A stretch of 64,000 nucleotides of DNA from Leptobacterium flavescens (GCF_010671605.1 NZ_JAABOO010000003.1:247993-311992); one strand, 5' to 3'. Positions 54,025 through 63,645 are shown, counted from the stretch's first letter. A program made the numbers and translations. Notes: generated by a model not told the origin, from the letters alone.

Positions 54025-54561
54025 TCAGAAACGGAAACCGGCATGTATTCCTACTTTCCCGACAAATTCATAGCGTCCTTCATCGGTGTTGAAGAGGTTT
54101 CTTCCCAATCCGAGATTTAACTCTACCACAAAATTCCTCCTGGAAATAAATTTCCCCCCGATACCTACTCCGAGGGCAAAATCGGTAACATTATCGTCTA
54201 CGTTTATTACATCAGCCAGGAAAAGAACATCGATATTAGTTTTGGAAGAATTCAGCATTCCAAAGCCTTCAATAAAAAAGCCGGCAGCGGGTTTGTTCCC
54301 GAAGTAAAAACGATAGTAAGGAGATATGTAATAATTAATATCGTCGTCTGAGTCATAAGACACTAAAGTGGATATTCCGATAGCGGATTCTTCGTTCAGA
54401 ATACGCTCATACGTAACCTCGGCCCCGTTAAAAAGAAGGTAAAGGGCATTGATCTTTAGCTCATTCTTTTTTGACCAGGCAGATTCGTTTTTATCGGATT
54501 CATTTTGTGAGTAACTGCTCAGGGCACAGAGCAGCAGGACGAAAGAAAAGATCTTTTTCAT
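54025..54561 (-). CDS. Small outer-membrane beta-barrel (DUF3575-like), copy 2
   Basis: A 178-residue paralog of the downstream gene: KKNELKINALYLLFNGAEVT, YYRFYFGNKPAAGFFIEGFG and a C-terminal GIHAGFRF. Signal peptide FVLLLCALSSYSQ. The two genes are 148 bp apart with no terminator hairpin that I could find, so they may be co-transcribed. Tandem duplication is the simplest explanation. Confidence 0.78.
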   Translation of the reverse strand: MKKIFSFVLLLCALSSYSQNESDKNESAWSKKNELKINALYLLFNGAEVTYERILNEESAIGISTLVSYDSDDDINYYISPYYRFYFGNKPAAGFFIEGFGMLNSSKTNIDVLFLADVINVDDNVTDFALGVGIGGKFISRRNFVVELNLGLGRNLFNTDEGRYEFVGKVGIHAGFRF

Positions 54562-54733
54562 TTATTGTTTAAGTGTTTGGTTATAAAATAGATGAACAAT
54601 CTACGCAATAGTTGCGTTATTTTCTTCATAATTGGCAAAAAAGACCTTTTAGTTGTTCATTTATATTGGTACTTTAGCAGGGGTTCTTTTCGACAAGGAC
54701 CGGGACGATCAAATACTAACAAAACTTTAATTC

Positions 54734-55498
54734 GTGAAGATAATTTCCTATAACGTAAACGGTATCAGGGCAGCAATTAACAAAGGTTTTATAGATTGGC
54801 TCAAAGCTGCGGGGCCGGATGTAATCTGTATACAGGAAACCAAGGCACAGAAGGAACAACTGGAACTTTCCCTTTTTGAAGAAGCCGGCTATAAATTTAA
54901 CTATTGGTACAGTGCTCAGAAAAAAGGATATAGCGGAGTGGCAATTTTTAGCAAGACAGAACCCGATCATGTAGAGTACGGAACCGGGATCGATTATATG
55001 GACAACGAAGGCAGAAACCTTCGGGTAGATATCAACGGAGTCTCTATCATGAGTATGTACCTGCCATCTGCTTCCAATATTGACAGATTGGATTTTAAAC
55101 TCCAGTATATGGCAGATTTTCAGCAGTACGTAAACGAACTGAGAAAAGAGATCCCCAACCTTATTGTCTGTGGGGATTATAATATCTGTCATGAAGCAAT
55201 AGATATTCACGATCCTGTGAGAAATAAGAATGTTTCCGGATTCCTTCCGGTAGAACGGGAATGGATCGGCAACTTTATAAAAAGCGGTTTTATAGATTCT
55301 TTCAGACACTTTAACAAAGAGCCTCATAATTACTCATGGTGGAGTTACAGGGCGAATTCAAGGGCCAAGAACAAAGGATGGCGTCTTGATTATGCAATGG
55401 TGGCAGAATCATTGCAAGAAAAATTAAAAAGAGCCGTTATATTGTCTGAAGTCAAACACAGCGACCATTGCCCCATTTTAGTTGAAATAGAACCTTAA
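54734..55498 (+). CDS. xth: Exodeoxyribonuclease III (AP endonuclease)
   Basis: A 254-residue EEP-fold repair nuclease started at GTG (54734). MKIISYNVNGIRAAINKGFI holds the catalytic Asn (N7); E34 is in ICIQETKAQ. VCGDYNICH, WRLDYAMV and the C-terminal SDHCPILVEI complete the active site. Acts on abasic sites in base excision repair. It has no signal peptide, unlike the secreted EEP protein at 39655-40725. The next gene follows after 6 bases. Confidence 0.92.
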   Translation: MKIISYNVNGIRAAINKGFIDWLKAAGPDVICIQETKAQKEQLELSLFEEAGYKFNYWYSAQKKGYSGVAIFSKTEPDHVEYGTGIDYMDNEGRNLRVDINGVSIMSMYLPSASNIDRLDFKLQYMADFQQYVNELRKEIPNLIVCGDYNICHEAIDIHDPVRNKNVSGFLPVEREWIGNFIKSGFIDSFRHFNKEPHNYSWWSYRANSRAKNKGWRLDYAMVAESLQEKLKRAVILSEVKHSDHCPILVEIEP

Positions 55499-55504
55499 TA
55501 CGAA

Positions 55505-56470
55505 ATGAAAATGTTAAAGAGAATTTTTTTAGGAGCAATCATTACTGCAAGCTTGTATTCCTGTGTATCTGCTAAGGTGTACAAAGACCTCGAAGAACGC
55601 TACGCAACCTTAAAAGGAGAGCGAAACCAACTGGCAGATGACAACCAGGAACTGGAAACCACCAGAAATAAATTAGAAAACGACCTCGATGCGCTTGAGC
55701 GTAATTACGAGGAAGCTGCATCAGAGCGGGAAAGACTTAAACAAGACTATGATGCTGCAAAGAATAACCTGGAAAACCTTCAGGCTTCCTACGATGCATT
55801 GGAAAAGAACAGCAGCTCGGCAATTGCTGAGAATGTAAAGGCAAACCGGGCACTTCTTACACAACTCGAAGAAAAAGAAAGAGCTCTGGCCGAAGAGAAC
55901 AAAAGGCTGGAAGATCTTAAAAAACAACTGGAAGCCCGTTCTAAAAGGGTGGATGAACTGGAAAGCGTTATTGCAGCCAAGGATGCGGCTTTAAAACAGT
56001 TAAAAGAGGCTATTTCCAAAGCTTTGCTGGATTTTGAGGGGAAAGGCCTTACCGTAGAGCAAAGAGACGGAAAAGTATACGTTTCCCTGGAAAACAAATT
56101 GCTTTTCCAATCGGGTAGCTGGGCTGTCGGAAGTGAAGGGAGAAGAGCGGTTGTAGAGCTGGGGAAAGTCCTGGCGCAGAATCCGGAGATAGCTGTCCTG
56201 ATAGAAGGACATACAGATAATGTTCCCTATAGCGGAAGCGGACAGGTAAAAGGAAACTGGGATCTGTCTACCAAAAGGGCAACAGCTATTGTGGAGATCC
56301 TGAAGGAGAACAAATCCATTAATCCGCAGAACCTTACTGCGGCAGGAAGAAGTGAATTTGCACCGGTAGATACGAACAGTACTCCTGAGGGACGTTCCAA
56401 GAACAGGAGAATAGAGGTGATTTTAACACCCAAGCTGGATGAAGTTACAAAACTTTTAAACGATATATAA
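55505..56470 (+). CDS. OmpA-family lipoprotein with coiled coil
   Basis: A 321-residue protein with a lipobox (ASLYSC, Cys 20), a coiled coil at about 28-175 rich in Glu/Lys/Leu heptads, and a C-terminal OmpA-like peptidoglycan-binding domain (IAVLIEGHTDNVPYSGSGQV and STPEGRSKNRRIEVIL). It probably tethers the outer membrane to peptidoglycan. It is likely co-transcribed with xth; a terminator follows at 56497. Confidence 0.9.
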   Translation: MKMLKRIFLGAIITASLYSCVSAKVYKDLEERYATLKGERNQLADDNQELETTRNKLENDLDALERNYEEAASERERLKQDYDAAKNNLENLQASYDALEKNSSSAIAENVKANRALLTQLEEKERALAEENKRLEDLKKQLEARSKRVDELESVIAAKDAALKQLKEAISKALLDFEGKGLTVEQRDGKVYVSLENKLLFQSGSWAVGSEGRRAVVELGKVLAQNPEIAVLIEGHTDNVPYSGSGQVKGNWDLSTKRATAIVEILKENKSINPQNLTAAGRSEFAPVDTNSTPEGRSKNRRIEVILTPKLDEVTKLLNDI

Positions 56471-56496
56471 ATTACATTTAAATCCTTAATTTTGAG

Positions 56497-56524
56497 CCTC
56501 GCTTTTGAGCGGGGTTTCTTTTTT
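56497..56524 (+). terminator. Terminator after the OmpA lipoprotein gene
   Basis: CCTCGCT / AGCGGGG (one T-G pair) with loop TTTG, followed by TTTCTTTTTT. Confidence 0.8.
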
Positions 56525-56538
56525 AAAATTGCTGATAG

Positions 56539-57576
56539 ATGAAATATACCACACTACCGCATACCGATATTAAAGTTAGTAAGATCTGCCTGGGAACCAT
56601 GACCTGGGGAGAGCAGAATACGGAAGCAGAAGGACATGAGCAAATGGATTACGCCCTGGAGCAGGGAGTGAATTTCTTTGATACTGCCGAATTGTATTCC
56701 GTTCCTGCCCGTCCGGAAACTCAGGGCTCTACGGAAAAGATCATAGGAAGCTGGTTTAAAAAGACCGGAAACCGTGATAAAGTGATCCTGGCCTCCAAGA
56801 TTGCCGGCCCCGCAGAATTTACAAAGCATATTCGTACCGGAGGTTTTTCCAGAGAGGAAATAACCGATGCCATTCATAAAAGCCTGAAACGCCTGCAAAC
56901 CGATTATATTGATCTTTACCAGCTGCACTGGCCGGAGCGCCCGACCAACTATTTTGGTCAGCGGGGATACACCCATGTAGAAGAAAACAGGTGGGAAGAT
57001 AATTTTAAGGAAGTATTGGAAAGCCTGGAGGTATTTGTAAAGGAAGGAAAGATACGACAGATAGGAGTATCGAATGAAGTGCCATGGGGAACCATGCGTT
57101 TCCTTGAGGAAAGCAGAAAGCACGATCTGCCGAGAATGATCACCATTCAGAATCCTTATTCTCTTTTAAACAGGACTTTCGAAGTAGGTAATGCCGAAGT
57201 TTCACATCGCGAAAATGTAGGTTTACTGGCCTATTCTCCTTTAGGCTTTGGAGTGCTTAGCGGAAAGTACCTGGGAGGTAAGATGCCGGCTAATGCACGT
57301 ATTACCTTATTCCCGGCCTACTCCAGATACCTGGGGCCGGAATCGGTTAAAGCCACTCAAAGGTATTTTGACCTGGCAACGGAGAACGGCCTGTCCCTGG
57401 CTCAAATGTCGCTGGCATTCGTAAATCAGCAACCTTTTGTGACCAGTAATATTATCGGTGCCACTTCTATGGAGCAGTTAAAAGAAAATATCGGAAGTAT
57501 AGATGTTGAGTTGGATAAGGAACTGATCGGGAAGATCAATGCGATCCATAATGAGATCCCTAATCCGGCTCCGTAA
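56539..57576 (+). CDS. Aldo/keto reductase (Tas-like)
   Basis: A 345-residue TIM-barrel NADPH-dependent oxidoreductase. GVNFFDTAELYSVPARPETQ contains the catalytic Asp and Tyr; VILASKIAGP supplies Lys; YIDLYQLHWPERPTNYFGQR supplies His. The insert with PTNYFGQRGY is a hallmark of the Tas subgroup. Natural substrate unknown. It is monocistronic, between two terminators. Confidence 0.9.
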   Translation: MKYTTLPHTDIKVSKICLGTMTWGEQNTEAEGHEQMDYALEQGVNFFDTAELYSVPARPETQGSTEKIIGSWFKKTGNRDKVILASKIAGPAEFTKHIRTGGFSREEITDAIHKSLKRLQTDYIDLYQLHWPERPTNYFGQRGYTHVEENRWEDNFKEVLESLEVFVKEGKIRQIGVSNEVPWGTMRFLEESRKHDLPRMITIQNPYSLLNRTFEVGNAEVSHRENVGLLAYSPLGFGVLSGKYLGGKMPANARITLFPAYSRYLGPESVKATQRYFDLATENGLSLAQMSLAFVNQQPFVTSNIIGATSMEQLKENIGSIDVELDKELIGKINAIHNEIPNPAP

Positions 57577-57596
57577 CATATATTACCTTAAAAAAT

Positions 57597-57623
57597 AAAG
57601 GCCGGTTTTTACCGGCCTTTTTT
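57597..57623. terminator. Bidirectional terminator between aldo/keto reductase and peptidase genes
   Basis: AAAGGCCGGT / ACCGGCCTTT with loop TTTT, A-rich on one side and T-rich on the other. Confidence 0.88.
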
Positions 57624-57625
57624 AT

Positions 57626-58684
57626 TTAGAAAGAATCGTCATCCACATCATTGATAAAGTCTACGAGCCCGCTAAAAAATACTTTCTGATCATCGTATTG
57701 GGCAAGGTGACTTCCGTTAGGGCAGAATAAATAACGCCCGTTCTGTACTTCTTTGGACATCCACTCCATATGTGCGGGATCCATGGTATCGTATTTGGCC
57801 CCGATAACCAGGGTGGGAACACTTATGTTCTTAAGCTGATCCTTTACATCCCATTCTTTCAGGCTGGCATCGCCGCTTATTCCGAATTCACTGTGCCCCT
57901 GCATAAAAACATATACCGAGGGGTTGAGGTGATTGAAACAACGGGTAATAGATTCAGGCCATTCTTCTATAGGCATCCTCAGCACGTGTTCTGTATAATG
58001 ATGCTTAAAAAGAAGCTCGTTATAACGCGGATTCGCAAAATCTTCATTGGCCTCCAGTTCCATGATCTCCTTCAGGACTTCCGGGTCCATCTGAGGCCCC
58101 AGGACTTCCTTGGCGTATTGGTTGTATTCCGGAATACTGGACATCATATTGGAGATGATAAGCCCTTTTATATTATCCTGATATTTAAAAGCGTACTCCA
58201 TGGCAAGGATACCTCCCCAGGATTGTCCCAGCAGGTAGAAATTATCTTTGTTAAGCCCCAGAGCCTTGCGAACCTGCTCTACTTCATCTACAAAATGCTC
58301 TATGGTCCACAGGCTGGTATCGCCTTCTTCGGGTTTATCACTGTAATAGGAACCCAGCTGATCGTAGTAAATATACTCTATGCCTTCATTCGGGAGATAG
58401 CCGTCAAAGCATTCGTATAATTCATGTGTGGCGCCCGGTCCTCCGTGAAGTAATAATACTTTTTTGGTAGGATTGTTTCCCACCCTTTTGGTCCACACTT
58501 TAAAAGTGCCTTTGGGAGTGGTTATGGGGATCATCCTGATACCCCCGGTAAACTGATCTTCACTGCCGGAATAATCCAGGTAGGAAGTTGTTGTTTCCGA
58601 AATGTTCTCGGGGGTTTGCTTTTCCTGTTGCTTGCAGCCCGTAAAGAGAAGGCATGCAAATAAGGAGAGGAGTAAAATTCTCAT
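57626..58684 (-). CDS. Proline iminopeptidase-family hydrolase, lipoprotein
   Basis: A 352-residue alpha/beta hydrolase with a lipobox signal (FACLLFTGC). HGGPGATHELYE is the oxyanion-region motif of prolyl aminopeptidases, and the nucleophile Ser lies in LGQSWGGILAMEY. The C-terminal His is in CPNGSHLAQYDD. Probably cleaves N-terminal proline or other residues from peptides at the periplasmic face. It is the last gene of a six-gene minus-strand run from panC. Confidence 0.85.
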   Translation of the reverse strand: MRILLLSLFACLLFTGCKQQEKQTPENISETTTSYLDYSGSEDQFTGGIRMIPITTPKGTFKVWTKRVGNNPTKKVLLLHGGPGATHELYECFDGYLPNEGIEYIYYDQLGSYYSDKPEEGDTSLWTIEHFVDEVEQVRKALGLNKDNFYLLGQSWGGILAMEYAFKYQDNIKGLIISNMMSSIPEYNQYAKEVLGPQMDPEVLKEIMELEANEDFANPRYNELLFKHHYTEHVLRMPIEEWPESITRCFNHLNPSVYVFMQGHSEFGISGDASLKEWDVKDQLKNISVPTLVIGAKYDTMDPAHMEWMSKEVQNGRYLFCPNGSHLAQYDDQKVFFSGLVDFINDVDDDSF

Positions 58685-58750
58685 TGTATTTGATTTAGCA
58701 AGTTTTATCTCTAAAAATACAATTTATTCGGATACCTAATTCTTAAAGTT

Positions 58751-60112
58751 TTATCCGAACAACTCACTCACTACGTCCTCTATTTTCCCTGCCAACCTTA
58801 CCTGAATGGCTGTGTTTTTAATGGAGATCTTGTTGTGTTTGGATACCAGGATCTGTTCGAAGCCGAGCTTCTCGGCTTCCAGGATACGCTGGTCTATCCG
58901 GTTTACCGGTCTGATCTCTCCGGCAAGTCCTACTTCTGCAGCAAAACAAATGCTCCTGTCTACGGCAATATCTTCATTACTGGAGAGGATAGCTGCTATT
59001 ACGGCCAGGTCTATGGCCGGATCATCTACCGAGATCCCGCCGGTAACATTTAAAAAGACATCTTTGGCGCCCAGCCGGAATCCTGCCCTTTTTTCCAGGA
59101 CAGCCAGAAGCATATTAAGCCTTTTTACATTATAACCGGTGCTGCTTCTTTGCGGTGTTCCGTATACTGCCGTACTAACCAGGGCCTGGATCTCTATCAT
59201 CAGAGGACGCATTCCCTCCAGGGTAGCGGCAATAGCTGTTCCGCTGAGGTCTTCGTCGTGTTTGGATACCAGGATCTCGGAAGGGTTGATCACCTCCCGG
59301 AGGCCGTTGCCCTGCATTTCGTATATCCCCAGTTCCGAAGTAGAACCGAATCGGTTTTTAAGGGCTCTTAAAATACGGTACACATGGTTCCTGTCGCCTT
59401 CAAACTGCAAAACGGTATCTACCATATGCTCCAGGATCTTGGGTCCGGCAATATTCCCGTCTTTGGTAATATGCCCGATAAGGATGACCGGAGTAGCGGT
59501 TTCCTTGGCAAATTTTATCAGCTCGGAAGTGCATTCCCTGATCTGTGAGATGCTTCCGGGTGAAGATTCAATATAGTCGGTATGAAGGGTCTGGATAGAA
59601 TCTATGATGACGATGTCGGGCTCAATAGCTTCTATCTGTTTAAAGATATTCTGGGTTTTTGTTTCGGTCAGGATATAGCAGTTCTCACTGTCGGGCTGTA
59701 TACGCTCTGCCCTCATTTTTATTTGTTTCTGGCTTTCCTCTCCCGAAACGTAGAGTGTTTTGTGTGGAAGCTTAAGGGAAACCTGCAGGAGTAAAGTACT
59801 TTTTCCAATGCCCGGTTCTCCTCCCAGAAGTGTGAGCGATCCGGGTACGATCCCGCCTCCCAGAACGCGGTTCAGCTCCGAATCCCTGGTGTCGAAACGC
59901 CTTTCTTCTGTGGTATCGATCTCCTTTACCTTAAGGGGTTTTGATACCCGTTTGGCTGCAGATGTATCGCTTTTCCAGCTTTTCTTTTCTTCCTTCTGGA
60001 CAATCTCTTCTGCGATGGTGTTCCATTCTTTACAGGCGGTGCATTGTCCCTGCCATTTGGGGTATTGAGTGCCGCAGTTTTGACAGAAAAAGGTAGTTTT
60101 GGTTTTGGCCAT
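58751..60112 (-). CDS. radA: DNA repair protein RadA
   Basis: A 453-residue RecA-like helicase acting in branch migration and recombination intermediates. The N-terminal zinc finger has C10, C13, C24 and C27; Walker A is GEPGIGKST (98-106); the RadA-specific KNRFG motif is near 255 (ALKNRFGSTSELGIYEM). A Lon-like C-terminal domain starts near 330. All hallmarks are intact. Confidence 0.95.
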   Translation of the reverse strand: MAKTKTTFFCQNCGTQYPKWQGQCTACKEWNTIAEEIVQKEEKKSWKSDTSAAKRVSKPLKVKEIDTTEERRFDTRDSELNRVLGGGIVPGSLTLLGGEPGIGKSTLLLQVSLKLPHKTLYVSGEESQKQIKMRAERIQPDSENCYILTETKTQNIFKQIEAIEPDIVIIDSIQTLHTDYIESSPGSISQIRECTSELIKFAKETATPVILIGHITKDGNIAGPKILEHMVDTVLQFEGDRNHVYRILRALKNRFGSTSELGIYEMQGNGLREVINPSEILVSKHDEDLSGTAIAATLEGMRPLMIEIQALVSTAVYGTPQRSSTGYNVKRLNMLLAVLEKRAGFRLGAKDVFLNVTGGISVDDPAIDLAVIAAILSSNEDIAVDRSICFAAEVGLAGEIRPVNRIDQRILEAEKLGFEQILVSKHNKISIKNTAIQVRLAGKIEDVVSELFG

Positions 60113-60217
60113 GAAAAAGCAGTTATTCGTTTACAAAATGAATGACTAAAGATAAGTCGCCCTAAGGCAAATTCAAAATAAGATGTAAACAAATAACTGC
60201 CTGTATCTATATGGTAT

Positions 60218-61363
60218 TTACCAGCCGAAATCGGCCTTTAATGCATCAATTTTATCCAGGGCCATATCCTTGGTCAGGAAATCGATCTCAGACATTCCGA
60301 AAGCTTTTTCATAAGTTCTCAAAGCTTTTTTGGGCTCTCCCATTTCTTCGTAGAACTCCGCTTCGAAATAGAAACCTAACATGGTATCCGGATATTCCTT
60401 TTTGGCCAGTTTAGCCAGTTTTTCAAGAGAAGGCAGGTCTTCCTTTTTCTTGATCCCGGCATAGGTGGCCATAATATCGTTAAGACTTACGTGCTTTTTA
60501 AATCCGAACAATTCTTCGATGGTTGTGTACTTGGCTTCCAGATAATCGTATATCGGAGCTTCTGCGGTTAGCATTTTTTCACGGTATTCCCTCGGAGATA
60601 TCGGTTTGTAGATGTCAAAGATCTTATCCAGTGCTCTAGGGATGGCATAAGAAGCAATGGCTGCGTGATTTCCGTTCTTGAAATTGTCAAAGTAATAGTG
60701 GAAATTCGCATTATCTACCTTGTTAAGACGCTCATTCAGCGTTTTTATCCTGGTCCTGTTACTTTTCTCATCTTCTTCTGAGGTAGCCAGATAATAGAAT
60801 TTCTTGTCCTCGAAAGAAGCCATACGATCCGGGATCCTGTCTTCCATTAAAGGAGCAAAGGAAGGACTGAGATTGATATAGGCATCAAACAGCGGATTGT
60901 CCTTGTAAAGATAGTAATGAGCAAAGTTGGCGGTCAGGTCATGACCGACGATCGCCTTAAAATTGGCCAGCTTGTATTTCTGGGATAAATAAGGGATCAG
61001 TTCTATTCCTATAAACTCAAAAAAGGCATTGGCTTTCTCTCTCGGAAGCCCGTCCTTATCACTGAAGTCGCAATCTTCAGCTCTGATGTTGTTGTAGTTC
61101 TGGTTGATACCCACCACAATAGCTTCGGGCATCTCTTCCCAGAACGTATAGAATTTTACGTTAGACACCACAATATCAAACAGATACTCTGCGTCTAACA
61201 CCACTATTACCGGATAGGTTTTTTCTTCCGAATAGTTTTCAGGAGTATATACCTGAATAGTTCTTTTTTCGTCTAGTTTGTACGAATCAAAGGTCTCTTG
61301 ATTGACTTGAGCGAATGTAAAACACACGCATAAAAAGCCTAAAAGGGAAAGATAGGTTTTCAT
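60218..61363 (-). CDS. Alpha/beta-hydrolase-fold (esterase-like) protein lacking the Ser nucleophile
   Basis: A 381-residue secreted protein (signal LGFLCVCFTFAQ). The fold matches the PF00756-type esterase family: YPVIVVLDAEYLFDIVVSNV, then AIVVGINQN. At the nucleophile elbow the expected GxSxG is read GHDLT (in KAIVGHDLTANFAHYYLY), so Asp sits where Ser should. A C-terminal TPR-like helical segment follows (LGFYFEAEFYEEMGEPKKAL). Either a non-catalytic relative or an unusual hydrolase. It lies between a flippase-like gene and radA. Confidence 0.78.
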   Translation of the reverse strand: MKTYLSLLGFLCVCFTFAQVNQETFDSYKLDEKRTIQVYTPENYSEEKTYPVIVVLDAEYLFDIVVSNVKFYTFWEEMPEAIVVGINQNYNNIRAEDCDFSDKDGLPREKANAFFEFIGIELIPYLSQKYKLANFKAIVGHDLTANFAHYYLYKDNPLFDAYINLSPSFAPLMEDRIPDRMASFEDKKFYYLATSEEDEKSNRTRIKTLNERLNKVDNANFHYYFDNFKNGNHAAIASYAIPRALDKIFDIYKPISPREYREKMLTAEAPIYDYLEAKYTTIEELFGFKKHVSLNDIMATYAGIKKKEDLPSLEKLAKLAKKEYPDTMLGFYFEAEFYEEMGEPKKALRTYEKAFGMSEIDFLTKDMALDKIDALKADFGW

Positions 61364-61399
61364 GATTTTACTAGATTTGGTAGGTGCAAGTTAAAAAAA

Positions 61400-62368
61400 T
61401 TATTTGTTTCTGTTGTAAATAGGGATAAAAAGAAACGATAAAACACCTAAAAATACTACTAAAAGAGTCTGTGAGATCCACATGATCCACCCGAATGCAT
61501 CTCCGGAAGCCTTAGAGATCCCGTAGGCCGAAAAGATAGTGGCGATAGCTATGGGGTACCAGCCGATACCACCGTTAGAAGCCGACATGGCAAAAGCCCC
61601 GGCTATAAAGGCTACCAGCATAATACCGAAGTTGAGTTCGGAAACTTCGGGAACACTGAATTTAATGATCCAGAACATAAAGACGTACATGCCCCAGATA
61701 AAAAATGTATGAAATAGGAAAGCCCACCTTTTTTTCATCTTAAAGATACTGACCACTCCTTCCAGCAGCCCGTTAACAAAGGTTTTGAGCTTAAGAGCGA
61801 TGGGATGGGACGATTTCCTGATAAATTTCACAAAAATAAACAGTCCTACAAGTCCGGCTCCTGCAAGGATAAGCAGGGATTTAAAATTAAAGCCTTTCTC
61901 CATCAGAAAGTCCAGGATGGTATCTGTCTGCAGGCTGAGAGCAATTCCTATAAGCAGGAACAGCATAATAAAATCGATCACGCGTTCTGCAACGATGGTT
62001 CCGAATGCTTTTTGAAAAGGTACTTCCTCGTAAGATGACAGGGTGGTTGCCCTGAGGACCTCTCCTGAACGGGGAATTCCGAGATTGGCAAAATAAGCAA
62101 TAGATACCGCCATCAGGTTGTTAAGGAACTTTACCTTATAACCCATGGGTTCGAGCAAAAAGCTCCATCGGTAGGCCCTGGAGATATGGCTTAGCAATCC
62201 CATGAAAAGGGAGATCGCTACCCAGAAGTAATCAGCTTCCCGAATATAGCGGTATATTTTCTGCCTGTCCTCTTCCGAAGTTGAGGTATATGAATACCAA
62301 ACTAAAAAAACTCCCAGAGCTAGTGGGAGGATGATCTTTAATAATTTGATAAACTTCTTTTTTTCCAA
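61400..62368 (-). CDS. UPF0104 / lysylphosphatidylglycerol-synthase-TM-like flippase protein
   Basis: A 322-residue inner-membrane protein with about eight TM helices. Family blocks: ISRAYRWSFLLEPMGYKVKF, NLGIPRSGEVLRATTLSSYE, GTIVAERVIDFIMLF and ASNGGIGWYPIAIATIFSAY. It lacks the soluble MprF aminoacyl-transfer domain, so lipid transport rather than synthesis is likely. Its start is 2 bases after panD's stop. Confidence 0.88.
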   Translation of the reverse strand: MEKKKFIKLLKIILPLALGVFLVWYSYTSTSEEDRQKIYRYIREADYFWVAISLFMGLLSHISRAYRWSFLLEPMGYKVKFLNNLMAVSIAYFANLGIPRSGEVLRATTLSSYEEVPFQKAFGTIVAERVIDFIMLFLLIGIALSLQTDTILDFLMEKGFNFKSLLILAGAGLVGLFIFVKFIRKSSHPIALKLKTFVNGLLEGVVSIFKMKKRWAFLFHTFFIWGMYVFMFWIIKFSVPEVSELNFGIMLVAFIAGAFAMSASNGGIGWYPIAIATIFSAYGISKASGDAFGWIMWISQTLLVVFLGVLSFLFIPIYNRNK

Positions 62369-62370
62369 GA

Positions 62371-62721
62371 TTAATTTAAAAGATTGTTTTCTTCGTTGGG
62401 GAAAACAAGTGAGGGTTTAAAAGTTTTAGCTTCCTCGATATCCATCATCGCATAGGTAATAAGGATCAGGACATCTCCTTTCGCTACCTTTCTGGCCGCT
62501 GCTCCGTTAAGTGTGATCTCTCCGCTTCCTCTGGGGCCCGGAATAGCATAGGTTTCAAGGCGTTCTCCGTTATTGTTATTAACGATCTGCACTTTTTCTC
62601 CCTGTATGATATTTGCTGCATCCATCAGATCTTCATCAATAGTTATGCTGCCGATATAATTCAGATCGGCTCCGGTAACTTTTACCCTGTGTATTTTGGA
62701 TTTAACAACGTGTATTTGCAT
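62371..62721 (-). CDS. panD: Aspartate 1-decarboxylase (pyruvoyl)
   Basis: A 116-residue proenzyme making beta-alanine for pantothenate. The self-cleavage site is Gly24-Ser25 in [14 protein letters not shown], generating the pyruvoyl group. Other blocks: [20 protein letters not shown] and [17 protein letters not shown]. It lies between panC (13 bp) and the flippase gene, an arrangement frequent in Flavobacteriia. Confidence 0.95.
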   Translation of the reverse strand: MQIHVVKSKIHRVKVTGADLNYIGSITIDEDLMDAANIIQGEKVQIVNNNNGERLETYAIPGPRGSGEITLNGAAARKVAKGDVLILITYAMMDIEEAKTFKPSLVFPNEENNLLN

Positions 62722-62734
62722 GTTGCAAAGTTAA

Positions 62735-63577
62735 TTAATTTAAGGCGATATTATCTATTAGTCGTATGTCATTTGCATATACTGCAATAAAAGCTCTGTA
62801 CCTTTTTTCCGGCACTATGCTTTTTACTTTTTTCAAAGTTTCTTCATCTGCGATCTCAAAATATTCGAGGGAGAACAATGATTGTCTGTCAAAATATTTT
62901 ATTACCCATTCCTCTAACTCTAAAGCACTTTTTGTGCCAAACTCTTTTCTGACATCTTTCAGGCATGCGTAGATCATAGAGGCCTTCTCCCGCTGCTCGG
63001 GTGAAAGACGCTCATTCCTCGAACTCATGGCAAGACCGTTTTCTTCCCTTTTTATCGGGCAACCTACTATGTTTACTGGGATACGGTGTTTTTTTACGAG
63101 AGTTCTTATGATCTGAAGTTGCTGAAAATCCTTCTCCCCGAAATAGGCATTGTCCGGATCTACGGCTTCAAACAACTTTTTGACGATAGTCCCTACCCCG
63201 TCAAAATGTCCGGTTCTGAACCTGCCTTCCATTTCAAATTCAAGTCCGTCAAAGTCAAACTTCTCAGAAACGAGGCTGTCGCCGTACATTTCGTCGGCTT
63301 CCGGGCAAAAAACAACAATATCATTGCTCAATGAGCGGAGTGTATCCAGGTCTTTATCGAGATTTCTCGGATATTTCTTCAGATCTTCCGCATTGTTGAA
63401 CTGGGTTGGATTGATAAAAATGCTGATCACCGTGACATCGTTTTCCTTCAAAGATTGCTCTATTAAAGACAGGTGTCCGGCATGCAGTGCCCCCATAGTT
63501 GGCACTAAACCTACAAGCTGATTGTTAAAGCTTTGTAAGTAACTTTTTATAGCACTTTTATGTTGGAATATATCCAT
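62735..63577 (-). CDS. panC: Pantothenate synthetase (pantoate-beta-alanine ligase)
   Basis: A 280-residue enzyme joining pantoate and beta-alanine with ATP. The HIGH-like motif is H32-A-G-H35 in PTMGALHAGHLSLIEQS; SIFINPTQFN, YFGEKDFQQLQIIRTLVKK and AMSSRNERL (KMSKS-like) are all present. It begins the minus-strand run panC-panD-flippase-esterase-radA-peptidase. Confidence 0.95.
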   Translation of the reverse strand: MDIFQHKSAIKSYLQSFNNQLVGLVPTMGALHAGHLSLIEQSLKENDVTVISIFINPTQFNNAEDLKKYPRNLDKDLDTLRSLSNDIVVFCPEADEMYGDSLVSEKFDFDGLEFEMEGRFRTGHFDGVGTIVKKLFEAVDPDNAYFGEKDFQQLQIIRTLVKKHRIPVNIVGCPIKREENGLAMSSRNERLSPEQREKASMIYACLKDVRKEFGTKSALELEEWVIKYFDRQSLFSLEYFEIADEETLKKVKSIVPEKRYRAFIAVYANDIRLIDNIALN

Positions 63578-63598
63578 TTATGAAAAATTAACAGCCTG

Positions 63599-63606
63599 CA
63601 AACTTA
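63599..63606 (-). promoter_or_regulatory. -7 element of the panC operon
   Basis: TAAGTTTG on the minus strand, an exact TAnnTTTG match, 21 nt before the panC ATG. The -33 box is not clear. Confidence 0.4.
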
Positions 63607-63637
63607 TATATTTTAAAGTAATTAGGCATAATTTTTG

Positions 63638-63645
63638 TAATTTTG
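63638..63645 (+). promoter_or_regulatory. -7 element of the glycogen-synthase-like gene
   Basis: TAATTTTG, an exact TAnnTTTG match on the + strand, 41 nt before the ATG at 63687 and back-to-back with the panC promoter. Confidence 0.4.
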
